64,000 bases of DNA from Streptomyces sp. NBC_00341 (GTDB lineage Bacteria > Actinomycetota > Actinomycetes > Streptomycetales > Streptomycetaceae): contig NZ_CP108002.1 in the NCBI RefSeq assembly GCF_041435055.1, forward strand, positions 1,922,001-1,986,000. Direction: 5' to 3'. Below are positions 17,476 through 28,623 of the stretch, in pieces (within the stretch, counting starts at the first letter, position 1; every line of letters starts with the position of its first letter). A program made the translations under genes and the position numbers. The notes beneath the pieces are model-generated. The model saw nothing but the letters and a program-made list of their open reading frames with translations, was not told where the DNA came from and did not search any database.

Positions 17476-17496
17476 CCGGTGACTCCTGGCATGACG

Positions 17497-17536
17497 CACA
17501 GGCCCGGCCCGCTCCTCGGAGCGGGCCGGGCCTGTG
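17497..17536. terminator. Bidirectional terminator between pgl and the PH-domain gene
   Basis: A perfect 19-bp inverted repeat (17497-17515 and 17518-17536) with a very tight loop lies between two convergent genes. Confidence 0.85.
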
Positions 17537-17566
17537 TCGTGCGGGGCCGTGATCGCGCCGCCGGGC

Positions 17567-19138
17567 TCACTCCCCCGCCGGGACCCGCTCCAGGAAGGGC
17601 TCCAGCAGTCCCTGGACCGCCTGGGACGCGAACTCCAGGCCCTCGGCCCCGTCCGCGTCGTACACCGTGTACGCGCCCGCTCCGGCGGCCGTCGTGGCGG
17701 TGATGTTCAGCAGCCGGGACCGCCGCTGGAAGTAGGACTGGCGCACCGTCCAGCCGATCACCCCGGTCCGTTCCAGCGCCGCGGTGGAGCGGCGCAGGGC
17801 GCCGGAGCGGGTGACCAGGTACCCGCCGCTGAGCGCGTGCCCCAGACTCCGGTAGGCGTCCCGGGCCAGCAGCACCCCGACGGGCAGTCCGACGGCCGCG
17901 CAGCCGAGCGCGGTCCAGAGCAGGACGGGTGTCAGCAGGACGCCGAGGAGCGCGAGGAGGAGGACCGGGGCCAGGACCGCCCACAGCGCCCGGCGCAGCC
18001 GCCGGCCGCGGGCGGCGGCGGGGTGCGCGATCAGCGCGGCCCCGGTGGGGGACGTGGTCTCGCGGAGCACGGCGGCGGCGACGAGGTCCGCGACCGGGCG
18101 GGGCGCGGGGGGCAGCAGCGTACTGAGGTCGCCCTGCTCCTCCTCGTCGTCCGTGGCCAGTCCGGTGGTGATGGCGTCGACCCGGGCGGCGCCCATCAGC
18201 CGGACGCCGAGCGGCTCGACGAGGTCGATGCCCCGCAGCCTGCGCTCCTCGATGGAGACGGACCGGGTGGTGAGGAGTCCGCGCCGGACGCGCAGGGTGC
18301 CGCCCGGTTCGCGCTCCAGGCTGTAGTTCCACCACATCTTGACCCAGCGGCCCAGCGCGCCGACGCCCCCGACGAGTACCCCGGCGACGACGAGCAGCAC
18401 GATCACCGAGAGCAGGGAGCTGTCCCGGTAGCGGTCGCCGACCCAGTCGATCACCCGGCCCTGCTCCCCGAACCAGTCGCTGACCTGCAACACGGCCCCG
18501 GCCGCCGCGCAGCCGAGCGCGGGTGCGACGAAGGAGACCGGTGCGTAACGGATCCAGCGCGGGTCGAGGGAGACCAGCTCGCCCTCGCGGTGGGCGCCCG
18601 GGGTGGCGGTGAGGCCCCGTTCCAGCAGTGCGCGGCGCAGCCGTTCGCCCTCGGCGCGCGGGACCGGGTCGAGCTCCAGGGTGGATTCCCCGCCGGTGTG
18701 CTCGCCGGTGCCGATCCGGACGGTGACGAGCCCGAGGAGGCGCTGGAGGAGATGGGCGCTGAGGTCGACGCTCCGGATGCGTGTCCGGGCCAGGGAGCGC
18801 TTCTTGACCAGCAGCAGGCCGGTGTGGAGTTCGACTCGGTCGGCGCCGACGCGGTACCGGGTGCGGCGCCACCTGATGTAGTCGGTGCCCGCGCCGAAGG
18901 CGGTCAGGAGGGCGACGCCCGTCAACACCCAGGCGATGGCGGGGCCGGCCCCGAGGCGCCCGGAGAGCCCGAGGGCGGTCGGCACGGCGGCACCGGCCGC
19001 CACGCCCGCGGTGACGAGAGCGGCGAGCAGGACCGTACGCCGGTCGAGCCGCCGCCACTCGGCGGGCGCGGGGCCTGTCTCTGCTCTGTCCGCCGTGCCT
19101 GCCGTGTCCGCCGTGTCCGCCGTGTCCGCCGTGGTCAT
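17567..19138 (-). CDS. PH domain-containing membrane protein (YdbT-like, two or more bPH2 domains)
   Basis: This 523-residue membrane protein has paired hydrophobic segments near residues 35-80, 200-260 and 370-410, with bacterial PH (bPH2/DUF304) domains between them; the conserved YRVGADRVELHTGLL is a typical bPH2 strand. YdbS/YdbT pairs in other bacteria are linked to resistance to antimicrobial compounds, but no function is proven here. The start ATG at 19138 overlaps the stop of the smaller partner (ATGA). The N-terminus carries a Thr-Ala-Asp repeat encoded by a 9-bp direct repeat (GTGTCCGCC on the plus strand, about 19085-19130), a likely site of copy-number slippage. Confidence 0.85.
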   Translation of the reverse strand: MTTADTADTADTAGTADRAETGPAPAEWRRLDRRTVLLAALVTAGVAAGAAVPTALGLSGRLGAGPAIAWVLTGVALLTAFGAGTDYIRWRRTRYRVGADRVELHTGLLLVKKRSLARTRIRSVDLSAHLLQRLLGLVTVRIGTGEHTGGESTLELDPVPRAEGERLRRALLERGLTATPGAHREGELVSLDPRWIRYAPVSFVAPALGCAAAGAVLQVSDWFGEQGRVIDWVGDRYRDSSLLSVIVLLVVAGVLVGGVGALGRWVKMWWNYSLEREPGGTLRVRRGLLTTRSVSIEERRLRGIDLVEPLGVRLMGAARVDAITTGLATDDEEEQGDLSTLLPPAPRPVADLVAAAVLRETTSPTGAALIAHPAAARGRRLRRALWAVLAPVLLLALLGVLLTPVLLWTALGCAAVGLPVGVLLARDAYRSLGHALSGGYLVTRSGALRRSTAALERTGVIGWTVRQSYFQRRSRLLNITATTAAGAGAYTVYDADGAEGLEFASQAVQGLLEPFLERVPAGE

Positions 19139-19638
19139 GTGGCGTCCCCGGGGGTGTCCTGGGTGATCCGGGTCAGCCGTTCCGCGAGTTCGGCGGCCAG
19201 CTCGTGGTCGAGGCCCTCGATCCGGAGCGCGCCCTTGGCGGAGGCGGTGGTGACGGTGACCGTGGCGAGCCGGTAGAGCTGTTCGAGCGGCCCGCGCACC
19301 GTGTCCACGGTCTGGATCCGGGACATCGGCGCGATCCGCCACTCCTGCCACAGCGCCCCCGTACGGACGTACACCGCCTCGTCGGTGACCTCCCAGCGGT
19401 GGGTGCGGAACCACCAGAGGGGGAGCAGGACGGCGCAGCCGGCGCCGAGGACCGCCAGGACCGCGGCGCAGAGCAGCAGCCAGAACCGGGCGGACGTCAG
19501 GAACACGCCCAGCACGGCCAGGACCACCACCGGACCGGCGGTCAGCAGCAGCCACCGGGTCCGCCACCAGCCCACCACCCTCGGGTCCAGCGTGTTGACC
19601 GGCGGCCTCAGCCGTACCGTCCCCTCCCCCCTGGGCAC
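19135..19638 (-). CDS. PH domain-containing membrane protein (YdbS-like)
   Basis: A 167-residue protein with two adjacent membrane helices (about residues 28-75) followed by one bPH2 domain (VTDEAVYVRTGALWQEWRIAPMSRIQTVD). It is the small partner of the downstream larger PH protein and is coupled to it by a 4-nt overlap. I place the start at GTG 19638, five bases after the pgi stop; a longer frame to 19734 would overlap pgi by about 90 nt and encode a low-quality arginine/proline stretch. Role unknown beyond family association with the cell envelope. Confidence 0.85.
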   Translation of the reverse strand: MPRGEGTVRLRPPVNTLDPRVVGWWRTRWLLLTAGPVVVLAVLGVFLTSARFWLLLCAAVLAVLGAGCAVLLPLWWFRTHRWEVTDEAVYVRTGALWQEWRIAPMSRIQTVDTVRGPLEQLYRLATVTVTTASAKGALRIEGLDHELAAELAERLTRITQDTPGDAT

Positions 19639-19642
19639 GGGC

Positions 19643-21319
19643 TCAGCGCCCCCTGCGCTCGCGGTAGGCGGCGACGAGCGCGGCGGTCGAGCTGTCCAGC
19701 TGCTCGGCGTCCTCGCCCCCGGCCGCCTTGTCACGGGTGAGCACCGGCTCGATCTTCTTGGCGAGGACCTTGCCGAGCTCGACGCCCCACTGGTCGAAGG
19801 AGTCGATGTTCCAGACGGCGCCCTGGACGAAGACCTTGTGCTCGTACAGCGCGATCAGCTGGCCGAGCACCGACGGCGTCAGCCGGTCGGCGAGGATCGT
19901 CGTCGTCGGGTGGTTGCCCCGGAACGTCTTGTGCGGCACCAGCTCCTCGGGGACTCCCTCGGCGCGCACCTCGTCCGGTGTCTTGCCGAAGGCCAGCGCC
20001 TGGGTCTGGGCGAAGAAGTTGGCCATCAGCAGGTCGTGCTGGGCCACCAGTCCCGGCAGCAGTCCGTCGACCGGTTCGGCGAAGCCGATGAAGTCGGCCG
20101 GGATGACCTTGGTGCCCTGGTGGATCAGCTGGTAGTAGGCGTGCTGACCGTTGGTGCCGGGGGTGCCCCAGACGACCGGTCCGGTCTGCCAGTCCACCGG
20201 ATTGCCGTCCCGGTCCACCGACTTGCCGTTGGACTCCATGTCGAGCTGCTGGAGGTACGCGGTGAACTTGGACAGGTAGTGGCTGTAGGGCAGGACCGCG
20301 TGCGACTGGGCGTCGAAGAACGCGCCGTACCAGACGCCGAGCAGGCCCAGCAGCAGCGGGGCGTTCTCCTCGGCCGGGGCGGTGCGGAAGTGCTCGTCGA
20401 CGAGGTGGAAACCGTCGAGCATCTCGCGGAACCGGTCCGGGCCGATGGCGATCATCAGCGAGAGGCCGATGGCGGAGTCGTACGAGTAGCGGCCGCCGAC
20501 CCAGTCCCAGAACTCGAACATGTTCGCGGTGTCGATACCGAAGTCCGCGACCTTCTCGCCGTTGGTCGACAGCGCCACGAAGTGCTTGGCCACCGCGTCC
20601 TGACCGGCCCTCAGGCCGGTCAGCAGCCAGTCGCGGGCGGAGGTGGCGTTGGTGATCGTCTCGATCGTGGTGAAGGTCTTCGACGCGATGACGAACAGCG
20701 TCTCGGCCGGGTCCAGGCCGTGCACGGCCTCGTGCAGGTCGGCGCCGTCGACGTTGGAGACGAAGCGGAAGGTGAGCGAGCGGTCCGTGAAGGAGCGCAG
20801 CGCCTCGTACGCCATCGCGGGACCGAGGTCGGAGCCGCCGATGCCGATGTTGACGATGTTCTTGATCGGCTTGCCGGTGTGACCGGTCCACTCGCCCGAC
20901 CTGACGCGCTCCGAGAAGGCGGCCATCTTGTCGAGCACCGCGTGTACCGCGGGCACCACGTTCTCGCCGTCGACCTCGATCACGGCGTCGCGCGGGGCGC
21001 GCAGCGCGGTGTGCAGGACGGCGCGGTCCTCGGTGGTGTTGATCTTGTCGCCGCGGAACATGGCGTCCCGCAGGGCGGCCACCCCGGTGGCTCCGGCGAG
21101 CTCGCGCAGCAGCCGGAGCGTCTCGTCGGTGACGAGCTGCTTCGAGTAGTCGATGTACAGGTCACCGACGCGCAGGGTGCATCCGGTGCCGCGCTCCGGA
21201 TCGTCCGCGAACAGTTCGCGCAGGTGGGTCGCCCCGAGCTGCTCACGGTGCTTTCCCAGCGCGGTCCATTCCGGCGTCTGGTTGAGCCTGGTTCGACTTT
21301 GTGCGTTCATCCCGGACAT
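19643..21319 (-). CDS. pgi: Glucose-6-phosphate isomerase
   Basis: Interconverts glucose 6-phosphate and fructose 6-phosphate. The 558-residue protein carries [14 protein letters not shown] near residue 150, [17 protein letters not shown] near residue 210, and [19 protein letters not shown] with catalytic residues near 385-395, then [21 protein letters not shown] near the C-terminus. I choose ATG 21319 because GAGGAG lies 10 nt upstream; ATG 21310 (three residues shorter) is equally compatible with related proteins. It sits upstream of the two PH-domain genes on the same strand. Confidence 0.96.
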   Translation of the reverse strand: MSGMNAQSRTRLNQTPEWTALGKHREQLGATHLRELFADDPERGTGCTLRVGDLYIDYSKQLVTDETLRLLRELAGATGVAALRDAMFRGDKINTTEDRAVLHTALRAPRDAVIEVDGENVVPAVHAVLDKMAAFSERVRSGEWTGHTGKPIKNIVNIGIGGSDLGPAMAYEALRSFTDRSLTFRFVSNVDGADLHEAVHGLDPAETLFVIASKTFTTIETITNATSARDWLLTGLRAGQDAVAKHFVALSTNGEKVADFGIDTANMFEFWDWVGGRYSYDSAIGLSLMIAIGPDRFREMLDGFHLVDEHFRTAPAEENAPLLLGLLGVWYGAFFDAQSHAVLPYSHYLSKFTAYLQQLDMESNGKSVDRDGNPVDWQTGPVVWGTPGTNGQHAYYQLIHQGTKVIPADFIGFAEPVDGLLPGLVAQHDLLMANFFAQTQALAFGKTPDEVRAEGVPEELVPHKTFRGNHPTTTILADRLTPSVLGQLIALYEHKVFVQGAVWNIDSFDQWGVELGKVLAKKIEPVLTRDKAAGGEDAEQLDSSTAALVAAYRERRGR

Positions 21320-21422
21320 CAGCCCATCTCTCCTCGTCACCGCAGTTCCCCGCTGCCCCTCCAACCTAATTGATCAGCGGGGAGGACGGGACGGCGGCGG
21401 GCTGCGGCACGACGGAAGCATT

Positions 21423-21453
21423 CCGGCCGGACACCCGTGGGGTGTCCGGCCGG
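21423..21453. terminator. Terminator downstream of the RbpA-family gene
   Basis: A perfect 14-bp inverted repeat (21423-21436 and 21440-21453) with a 3-nt loop ends 7 nt beyond the stop of the minus-strand gene. Confidence 0.85.
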
Positions 21454-21460
21454 TGAACCA

Positions 21461-21796
21461 TCAGATCTCGCCGCGGAGTTTCGCGAGGGCCTCGGCGAGA
21501 ATCGCCTCGCCGTCCTCGTCGCTGCGCCGCTCGCGCACGTACGCGAGGTGCGTCTTGTACGGCTCGGTGCGCGGCGGGTCCGGCGGGCTGTCACGGTCCT
21601 GGCCGGCCGGGAAACCGCAGCGCGGGCAGTCCCAGGTGTCCGGTACCTGCGCGTCATGGGCGAAGCTCGGCTGCGTCTCGTGCCCGTTGGAGCACCAGAA
21701 GGAGATGCGGGCCCGTGGCGCGGACTCGCCGCGCTCGGCCTCCCCCATCGGCCCCGCTCCGACCCGGCTTCCCCGGATCGCGTTGCCACTTGCCAC
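21461..21796 (-). CDS. RbpA-family RNA polymerase-binding protein (paralogue, RbpB-like)
   Basis: This 111-residue protein has the RbpA layout: a flexible N-terminus (GSRVGAGP), a zinc-ribbon core with CSNGHE and CPRCG, and a C-terminal helix-rich part (THLAYVRERRSDEDGEAILAEALAKLR) matching the sigma-interaction domain. RbpA tethers the principal sigma factor to RNA polymerase and activates transcription in actinobacteria. The C-terminal extension of the main Streptomyces RbpA is absent, and neighbours (secG, pgi) fit the locus of the second copy, often called RbpB. GTG start at 21796. The assignment as the second copy is from memory of related genomes. Confidence 0.85.
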   Translation of the reverse strand: MASGNAIRGSRVGAGPMGEAERGESAPRARISFWCSNGHETQPSFAHDAQVPDTWDCPRCGFPAGQDRDSPPDPPRTEPYKTHLAYVRERRSDEDGEAILAEALAKLRGEI

Positions 21797-21904
21797 GGTC
21801 GTAACTCCCTGCGTGATGGTGCTCGAAGATGCCCCAGTCTACGTAAGGCCCAACGCGCGTCCAGTGAAAGGAGTTACACCCTCACAGGAATCACGTACGA
21901 CGGG

Positions 21905-22141
21905 TCAGCTGTCCAGCTTGATGAGCAGACCAAGCACCACAATGCATGCGAACCAGCCGAGACCGACCACGACGGTGATCCGGTCGAGGTTGCGCTCGGC
22001 GACCGAGGAGCCACCGACGGACGACTGCATGCCGCCACCGAACATGTCGGAGAGGCCGCCGCCCTTTCCCTTGTGCATCAGCACCAGCAGCATCATCAGC
22101 AGGCTGAAGACGATCAGGGCGATCTCGAACGCCAAAATCAC
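21905..22141 (-). CDS. secG: Preprotein translocase subunit SecG
   Basis: SecG is the small auxiliary subunit of the SecYEG protein-conducting channel. The 78-residue protein has two membrane helices (about residues 3-22 and 55-75) joined by a glycine-rich loop, KGKGGGLSDMFGGG, that is diagnostic of the family. It follows tpiA on the minus strand after an imperfect terminator hairpin, so part of its transcription may read through from gap-pgk-tpiA. Confidence 0.93.
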   Translation of the reverse strand: MILAFEIALIVFSLLMMLLVLMHKGKGGGLSDMFGGGMQSSVGGSSVAERNLDRITVVVGLGWFACIVVLGLLIKLDS

Positions 22142-22187
22142 GGCTGGTCCCTACTTTCCGGAAATTCCTGGACTGCTATACGAACAA

Positions 22188-22221
22188 CGGGGGCCGGGAG
22201 GCTCAGCCTCCTCGGCCCCCG
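22188..22221. terminator. Stem-loop between tpiA and secG
   Basis: The arms 22188-22203 and 22205-22221 pair over most of their length with a single bulge. The hairpin lies just past the tpiA stop on the minus strand and may only partly terminate, because secG follows. Confidence 0.7.
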
Positions 22222-22253
22222 CAAGGGTACGACGGATCCGCGCTACCGCATAC

Positions 22254-23042
22254 TCACTGATCGCGGAAGCGGACGATCTTGACGAACTCGTCGGCGTCCA
22301 GTGCGGCGCCGCCGATCAGCGCGCCGTCCACATCGGGCTGCGCCATGATCGCGGCGACGTTGCCGGACTTGACCGAGCCGCCGTACTGGATGCGGACCGC
22401 GTCGGCCAGCTCCTGCGAGTACAGCTCGGCGAGGCGGCCGCGGATCGCACCGCAGACCTCCTGCGCATCGTCCGGGGTGGCGACCTCGCCGGTGCCGATG
22501 GCCCAGACCGGCTCGTAGGCGATCACGATGGACTCGGCCTGCTCGGCCGGGACGTCCTTCAGGGCGCCGTCCAGCTGGGCGAGCGTGTAGGAGACCTGCT
22601 CGCCGGCCTTCCGGATGTCCAGGCCCTCGCCGACGCAGAGGATCGGGGTCAGGCCGTGCTTGTACGCGGCCTTCACCTTGGCGTTGCAGACCTCGTCGGT
22701 CTCGTCGTGGTACTGGCGGCGCTCGCTGTGGCCGACGGCGACGTAGGTGCACTTCAGCTTGGCGAGCATGGGACCGGAGATCTCACCGGTGTACGCGCCG
22801 GAGTCGTGCGCCGAGATGTCCTGGGCGCCGTACTTGATCTTCAGCTTGTCGCCGTCGACCAGCGTCTGCACGGAGCGCAGGTCGGTGAAGGGCGGCAGGA
22901 CGGCGACCTCGACGGCGTCGTAGTCCTTGTCGGCCAGGGCGAAGGAGAGCTTCTGGACGTGCGCGATGGCCTCGAGGTGGTTGAGGTTCATCTTCCAGTT
23001 GCCCGCCATCAGCGGGGTCCGGCCTTGGGCGGTAACAGTCAT
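22254..23042 (-). CDS. tpiA: Triosephosphate isomerase
   Basis: TIM-barrel enzyme (262 residues) interconverting dihydroxyacetone phosphate and glyceraldehyde 3-phosphate. All catalytic positions are visible: Lys in GNWKMN near residue 17, His in AVGHSERR near residue 103 and Glu in [11 protein letters not shown] near residue 175, with the phosphate loop GGSVKSGN near residue 220. ATG at 23042 lies 6 nt after the pgk stop and is preceded by GGAGGAC. Third gene of the gap-pgk-tpiA operon. Confidence 0.97.
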   Translation of the reverse strand: MTVTAQGRTPLMAGNWKMNLNHLEAIAHVQKLSFALADKDYDAVEVAVLPPFTDLRSVQTLVDGDKLKIKYGAQDISAHDSGAYTGEISGPMLAKLKCTYVAVGHSERRQYHDETDEVCNAKVKAAYKHGLTPILCVGEGLDIRKAGEQVSYTLAQLDGALKDVPAEQAESIVIAYEPVWAIGTGEVATPDDAQEVCGAIRGRLAELYSQELADAVRIQYGGSVKSGNVAAIMAQPDVDGALIGGAALDADEFVKIVRFRDQ

Positions 23043-23048
23043 GAAAGG

Positions 23049-24260
23049 TCAGTCCTCCAGTGCGGCGAGGCCGGGAAGCGTCTTGCCCTCGAGGTATTCG
23101 AGGCTGGCGCCGCCACCGGTCGAGATGTGTCCGAACGCGTTCTCGTCGAAGCCCAGGATGCGGACCGCGGCGGCGGAGTCGCCACCGCCGACCACGCTGA
23201 AGCCGGACGAGTCGACGAGGGCCTGGGCGACCGCCCGGGTGCCCTCGGCGAAGTCGGGGTGCTCGAAGACGCCCATGGGGCCGTTCCAGAAGACGGTGGC
23301 CGCGTCGGCGAGCTTCGATGCGTAGAGCTTGTTGGTCTCCGGACCGTTGTCCAGACCCATCTGACCGGCCGGCATGGCGTCGGCGGCGACGGTGGTGGGG
23401 TTGGCCGGGGCCTTGGTCTTGAGGTCGGGGAACGCCGGGGCGACCACGACGTCGACGGGGAGCACGAACTCCACGCCCTTCTCCTCGGCGCGCTTGAGGT
23501 ACTCCAGCACCACCGGGATCTGGTCCTCCTGCAGCAGCGAGCTGCCGACCTCGTGGCCCTGGGCCTTGAGGAAGGTGTACGCCATGCCGCCGCCGATGAG
23601 GATGCGGTCGGCGCGCTCCAGCAGGTGGTCGATGACGCCGAGCTTGTCGGAGACCTTGGCGCCGCCGAGGACGACCGCGTAGGGCCGCTTCACATCGGTG
23701 GTGAGCTTCTTCAGGACGCCGACCTCGGTGGCGATCAGGTCGCCCGCCGCGTGCGGCAGCCGGGCCGGGAGGTCGAAGACCGAGGCGTGCTTGCGGTGCA
23801 CGGCGCCGAAGCCGTCACCCACGTACACGTCGGCGAGCTCGGCCAGCTGGTCGGCGAACGCGCCGCGCTCGGCGTCGTCCTTCGACGTCTCGCCGGGGTT
23901 GAAGCGGAGGTTCTCGATGACGGCGACCTTGCCGTCGGTGAGGGCGGCGACCGTGGCGCGGGCGGACTCCCCGACCGTGTCGGTCGCGAACGCCACGTCG
24001 GTGCCGAGCAGCTCACCGAGCCGGGTGGCCGCGGGCGCCAGCGAGAACGCCGGGTCCGGGGCGCCCTTGGGGCGGCCCAGGTGCGAGGCGACGACGACCC
24101 GGGCACCGGCCGCGGCCAGCTTCTCCACGGTCGGCTGGACGGCGCGGATGCGGCCGTCGTCGGTGATGGTGGTGCCGCTGAGCGGCACGTTGAGGTCGGC
24201 GCGGACGAATACGCGCTTGCCGGTGACCCCTTCGGCGAGAAGTTCGTCGATCGTCTTCAT
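23049..24260 (-). CDS. pgk: Phosphoglycerate kinase
   Basis: Transfers the acyl phosphate of 1,3-bisphosphoglycerate to ADP. The 403-residue protein shows the PGK signature [13 protein letters not shown] near residue 15, the substrate arginines in SHLGRPKG, the hinge region and the nucleotide-binding GGGDSAAAV near residue 360. The start ATG at 24260 has AAGGAG 8 nt upstream; the longer frame to 24296 runs into the leader hairpin. It lies behind a stem-loop (24296-24337) that separates it from gap. Confidence 0.97.
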   Translation of the reverse strand: MKTIDELLAEGVTGKRVFVRADLNVPLSGTTITDDGRIRAVQPTVEKLAAAGARVVVASHLGRPKGAPDPAFSLAPAATRLGELLGTDVAFATDTVGESARATVAALTDGKVAVIENLRFNPGETSKDDAERGAFADQLAELADVYVGDGFGAVHRKHASVFDLPARLPHAAGDLIATEVGVLKKLTTDVKRPYAVVLGGAKVSDKLGVIDHLLERADRILIGGGMAYTFLKAQGHEVGSSLLQEDQIPVVLEYLKRAEEKGVEFVLPVDVVVAPAFPDLKTKAPANPTTVAADAMPAGQMGLDNGPETNKLYASKLADAATVFWNGPMGVFEHPDFAEGTRAVAQALVDSSGFSVVGGGDSAAAVRILGFDENAFGHISTGGGASLEYLEGKTLPGLAALED

Positions 24261-24295
24261 CTTCTGCACTCCTTGGAAGGACGAGAGAGCATGCA

Positions 24296-24337
24296 ACGGG
24301 GCTCGAACGGCGCTTCGTTGCGCTGTTCGAGCCCCGT
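24296..24337. terminator. Hairpin between gap and pgk (attenuator or processing site)
   Basis: Perfect 13-bp arms (24296-24308 and 24325-24337) enclose a 16-nt loop that can itself fold (GCGC at 24310-24313 with 24320-24323). It lies 30 nt downstream of gap and 36 nt upstream of the pgk start on the minus strand. Confidence 0.7.
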
Positions 24338-24368
24338 GCTCACATCGAGGTGCCTGCCGATTCGAGGG

Positions 24369-25394
<1,026 letters not shown>

Positions 25395-25399
25395 TTAGG

Positions 25400-25420
25400 G
25401 ACGCCGGTTTTAGACGCCGG
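25400..25420 (+). repeat. GACGCCGG direct repeat in the gap leader
   Basis: Two identical 8-bp copies at 25400-25407 and 25413-25420 separated by TTTTA lie 20 nt upstream of the gap start. A regulator site is possible but not identified. Confidence 0.4.
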
Positions 25421-25506
25421 CGAGTTTGTATGGGATGTCCCCGACCGCCTACGACCCTACCTCTCCGAGGCGGCCGGGGTGACATCGAGCAGGGCCGGAA
25501 GAACGA

Positions 25507-25544
25507 CGGAGGCCCGTACTCCTCGGTAGGAGTACGGGCCTCCG
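25507..25544. terminator. Terminator downstream of whiA
   Basis: A perfect 17-bp inverted repeat (25507-25523 and 25528-25544) with a CGGT loop lies between the whiA stop and the gap promoter on the minus strand. Confidence 0.88.
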
Positions 25545-25637
25545 GTTGTCCGGCCCCGTCCGCCGCCACGATTACGCAGCGTCAACGCCCCCGGGGCCGT
25601 GGCGCGTTCCCGCGCCGCCCGACGGCAGGAGTGCGAA

Positions 25638-26627
25638 TCAGCCGACCAGGCCGTCGGCCAGCTCTTCGCTGAGGGTGGACTCCGTGCTCGGGATACCCAG
25701 GTCCTGGGCCCGCTTGTCGGCCATCGCGAGGAGCCGGCGGATACGGCCCGCGACGGCGTCCTTGGTCAGCGGCGGATCGGCCAGGGCGCCCAGCTCCTCC
25801 AGGGAGGCCTGCTTGTGCTCCATGCGCAGCCGCCCGGCCGCCGCGAGGTGCTCGGGCACCTCCTCGCCCAGGATCTCCAGCGCGCGCCCCACCCGGGCAC
25901 CCGCGGCCACGGCGGCCCTGGCGGACCGGCGCAGGTTCGCGTCGTCGAAGTTGGCGAGGCGGTTGGCGGTGGCACGGACCTCGCGCCGCATCCGCCGCTC
26001 CTCCCAGGCCAGCACCGACTCATGGGCGCCGAGCCGGGTGAGCAGGGCGCCGATCGCGTCGCCGTCGCGGACGACGACCCGGTCCACGCCGCGCACCTCG
26101 CGGGCCTTGGCCGCGATGGAGAGCCGACGGGCGGCGCCGACCAGCGCGAGGGCCGCCTCCGGTCCCGGGCAGGTCACCTCCAGCGAGGAGGAGCGGCCGG
26201 GCTCGGTGAGCGAGCCGTGTGCCAGGAACGCCCCGCGCCAGGCGGCCTCCGCATCGCAGGTGGCCCCCGAGACCACCTGCGGGGGAAGCCCGCGGATGGG
26301 ACGGCCGCGGCCGTCCACCAGACCCGTCTGACGGGCCAGCTGGTCGCCGCCCGCCACCACTCGTACGACGTAGCGGGAGCCGCGCCGCAGCCCGCCGGGG
26401 GCCATCACGATCAGCTCCGAGCTGTGCCCGAAGATCTCGAGGATGTCCCGCTTCAGCCGGCGCGCCGCCATCGCGGTGTCCAGCTCCGCCTCGATCACAA
26501 TCCGGCCGCTCACCAGGTGCAGCCCACCCGCGAACCGAAGAATCGCCGAGACTTCTGCCTTCCTGCAGCAGGTCCGGGTTACGGGAAGCCGAGAGATTTC
26601 GTCCTTCACCGCTGGCGTCATCGCCAT
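25638..26627 (-). CDS. whiA: Sporulation/cell-division regulator WhiA
   Basis: WhiA is a DNA-binding protein that acts with WhiB to switch on sporulation septation genes (ftsZ, ftsW and others) in Streptomyces. The 329-residue protein has the N-terminal LAGLIDADG-like fold ([29 protein letters not shown]) and a C-terminal helix-turn-helix ([21 protein letters not shown]) that provides most of the DNA binding. It is the last gene of the uvrC-rapZ-yvcK-whiA operon; its ATG lies inside the 3' end of yvcK (10-nt overlap). Autoregulated promoters of whiA inside the upstream genes are known in Streptomyces but I do not identify one here. Confidence 0.97.
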   Translation of the reverse strand: MAMTPAVKDEISRLPVTRTCCRKAEVSAILRFAGGLHLVSGRIVIEAELDTAMAARRLKRDILEIFGHSSELIVMAPGGLRRGSRYVVRVVAGGDQLARQTGLVDGRGRPIRGLPPQVVSGATCDAEAAWRGAFLAHGSLTEPGRSSSLEVTCPGPEAALALVGAARRLSIAAKAREVRGVDRVVVRDGDAIGALLTRLGAHESVLAWEERRMRREVRATANRLANFDDANLRRSARAAVAAGARVGRALEILGEEVPEHLAAAGRLRMEHKQASLEELGALADPPLTKDAVAGRIRRLLAMADKRAQDLGIPSTESTLSEELADGLVG

Positions 26628-27652
26628 GGGCCGATCCTTCCATGCATCCGAAAAATACGGTCGTACGCGGCGGCCAACAGCTCCGGATCATGAATCGGAA
26701 CGCCGTCGGGTGAGGCCACGGGCGCCAGCTCGACCGCGGCACCGAGCCGTTTTGCGGCATCGGCGAGGGACTCGCGGTCGGGCACGGCGGCCTCGTCGGC
26801 CAGCACCACGTCCAAGGCGAGTTTAGGGGCGTGTCGTCCCAAAACCTCCAAATGACGCTGCGGAGAGAAGCCATCTGTTTCACCGGGTTGCGGCGCGAGG
26901 TTCAGCGAGAGGACCTTCCGGGCCTTCGTTTCGATCAGCGCGTCCAGCAGATCGGGGACGAGCAGATGGGGGATGACCGAGGAGAACCAGGACCCGGGAC
27001 CGAGCACCACCCAGTCCGCGTCCAGGACCGCCGCGACCGCTTCCGGGACGGCCGGCGGGTCGGCCGGGACGACGTGCACGGACTGCACCTCGCCCGGGGT
27101 GAGCGCCACGGTGGCCTGGCCCCGGACCGTGTCCACCTCGTCCGGGCGCTCCGGGTCGTGCCCGCGTACGAGCGCCTGGAGCTCCAGCGGCACGGCGGAC
27201 ATCGGGAGCACCCGGCCGTGCGCCCCGAGGAGCTTGCCGACCAGGTCCAGGGCCTGGACGTGGTCACCGAGCTGCTCCCACAGGGCGACGATCAGCAGAT
27301 TGCCGACGGCGTGCTCGTGCAGATCGCCCTTGGACTGGAAGCGGTGCTGGATGACCTGGGCCCAGGTCTGGCCCCAGTCGTCGTCGCCGCACAGGGCGGC
27401 CAGCGCCTTGCGCAGGTCGCCGGGCGGCAGGACGCCCAGCTCCTCGCGGAGCCGTCCGCTGGAGCCGCCGTCGTCCGCGACGGTTACCACGGCGGTCAGA
27501 TCACCGGTGATCCGCCGCAGCGCGGCCAGCGAGGCGGACAGCCCCATGCCGCCGCCGAGCGCGACGACCTTGGGCTGCGCGCCCCGCTTGCGGCCGGACA
27601 GTGCGGAGGTGGCCCTGCTCAGCCGGCGCAGACGCAGATTGCGACTGGTCAC
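26618..27652 (-). CDS. yvcK: UDP-sugar-binding gluconeogenesis factor, YvcK/CofD-like
   Basis: This 344-residue protein of the CofD/YvcK family is linked to carbon-source-dependent cell-wall growth in other Gram-positives and binds UDP-GlcNAc. The dinucleotide-like [18 protein letters not shown] lies near residue 28, [15 protein letters not shown] near residue 57 and [12 protein letters not shown] near residue 75; [15 protein letters not shown] near residue 220 is the other conserved block. The GTG start overlaps the rapZ stop, and the 3' end overlaps whiA by 10 nt. The rapZ-yvcK-whiA order is conserved in Firmicutes and actinobacteria. Confidence 0.94.
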   Translation of the reverse strand: MTSRNLRLRRLSRATSALSGRKRGAQPKVVALGGGMGLSASLAALRRITGDLTAVVTVADDGGSSGRLREELGVLPPGDLRKALAALCGDDDWGQTWAQVIQHRFQSKGDLHEHAVGNLLIVALWEQLGDHVQALDLVGKLLGAHGRVLPMSAVPLELQALVRGHDPERPDEVDTVRGQATVALTPGEVQSVHVVPADPPAVPEAVAAVLDADWVVLGPGSWFSSVIPHLLVPDLLDALIETKARKVLSLNLAPQPGETDGFSPQRHLEVLGRHAPKLALDVVLADEAAVPDRESLADAAKRLGAAVELAPVASPDGVPIHDPELLAAAYDRIFRMHGRIGPWR

Positions 27653-28623
27653 TCGCGCCCCATGTCCCGGTGTACGAGCACGGTCTCGATCCCCTCGGTG
27701 GCGAGCCGGGCCGCCAGCTTCTCCGACATGGCCACCGAGCGGTGCTTGCCGCCCGTGCAGCCCACGGCGATGGTCACGTACCGCTTGCCCTCGCGGCGGT
27801 ATCCCGCGGCGATGAGCTGGAGCAGCTCCGTGTACTGGTTGAGGAACTCCTTGGCGCCCGGCTGGTCGAAGACATACGCGGAGACCTCCTCGTTGAGCCC
27901 GGTGAAGGGGCGCAGCTCGGGGACCCAGTGCGGGTTGGGCAGGAACCGGCAGTCCACCACGAGGTCGGCGTCGACCGGGAGCCCGTACTTGTAGCCGAAG
28001 GACATCACCGTGGCCCGGAGCTCCGGCTCCTCGTCACCGGCGAACTGGGCGTCCATCTTGGCGCGCAGCTCGTGCACGTTGAGGCTGGAGGTGTCGATCA
28101 CCAGGTCGGCGTCGCCGCGCAGCTCGCGCAGCAGGTCGCGCTCGGCGGCGATGCCGTCGACGATGCGGCCGTCGCCCTGGAGGGGGTGCGGGCGGCGGAC
28201 CGACTCGAAGCGGCGGACCAGGGCGTCGTCGGAGGACTCCAGGAAGACGATCCGCCGGGTGACGCCCTTGGCCTCCAGGTCCGCGAGGGACTCCCGGAGG
28301 TTGTCGAAGAAGCGGCGGCCTCGTACGTCCACGACCACGGCGATCCGGGCGACGTTGCCCTGGGACCTGGCGCCGAGCTCCACCATGGTGGGGATCAGCG
28401 CGGGCGGCAGGTTGTCCACGACGAACCAGCCGAGGTCCTCCAGGCACTTGGCCGCGGTGCTGCGGCCGGCGCCCGACATGCCGGAGATGATCACCAGCTC
28501 GGGGATGGCGGCGGCGCTGTCGGCCGTCTCGGCCGGGGTGCCGGTACTCACGTGTGCTGCTCCGTCTGTTCCGTCTGCTCGGTCTGTGCGGTCGTGCCCT
28601 TGTTCATGTTCGCGCTCAGTCAT
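27649..28623 (-). CDS. rapZ: RapZ/YvcJ-family nucleotide-binding protein
   Basis: A P-loop protein of 324 residues: Walker [15 protein letters not shown] near residue 45, [11 protein letters not shown], and the C-terminal [10 protein letters not shown] that in E. coli RapZ contributes to RNA and GlcN6P binding. In E. coli it is an RNase E adaptor controlling glucosamine-6-phosphate synthase; in actinobacteria its targets are unknown. The first 35 residues ([19 protein letters not shown]...) are acidic, low-complexity and poorly conserved, and are encoded by an imperfect 9-10-bp repeat. ATG overlaps the uvrC stop by 4 nt. Confidence 0.93.
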   Translation of the reverse strand: MTEREHEQGHDRTDRADGTDGAAHVSTGTPAETADSAAAIPELVIISGMSGAGRSTAAKCLEDLGWFVVDNLPPALIPTMVELGARSQGNVARIAVVVDVRGRRFFDNLRESLADLEAKGVTRRIVFLESSDDALVRRFESVRRPHPLQGDGRIVDGIAAERDLLRELRGDADLVIDTSSLNVHELRAKMDAQFAGDEEPELRATVMSFGYKYGLPVDADLVVDCRFLPNPHWVPELRPFTGLNEEVSAYVFDQPGAKEFLNQYTELLQLIAAGYRREGKRYVTIAVGCTGGKHRSVAMSEKLAARLATEGIETVLVHRDMGRE

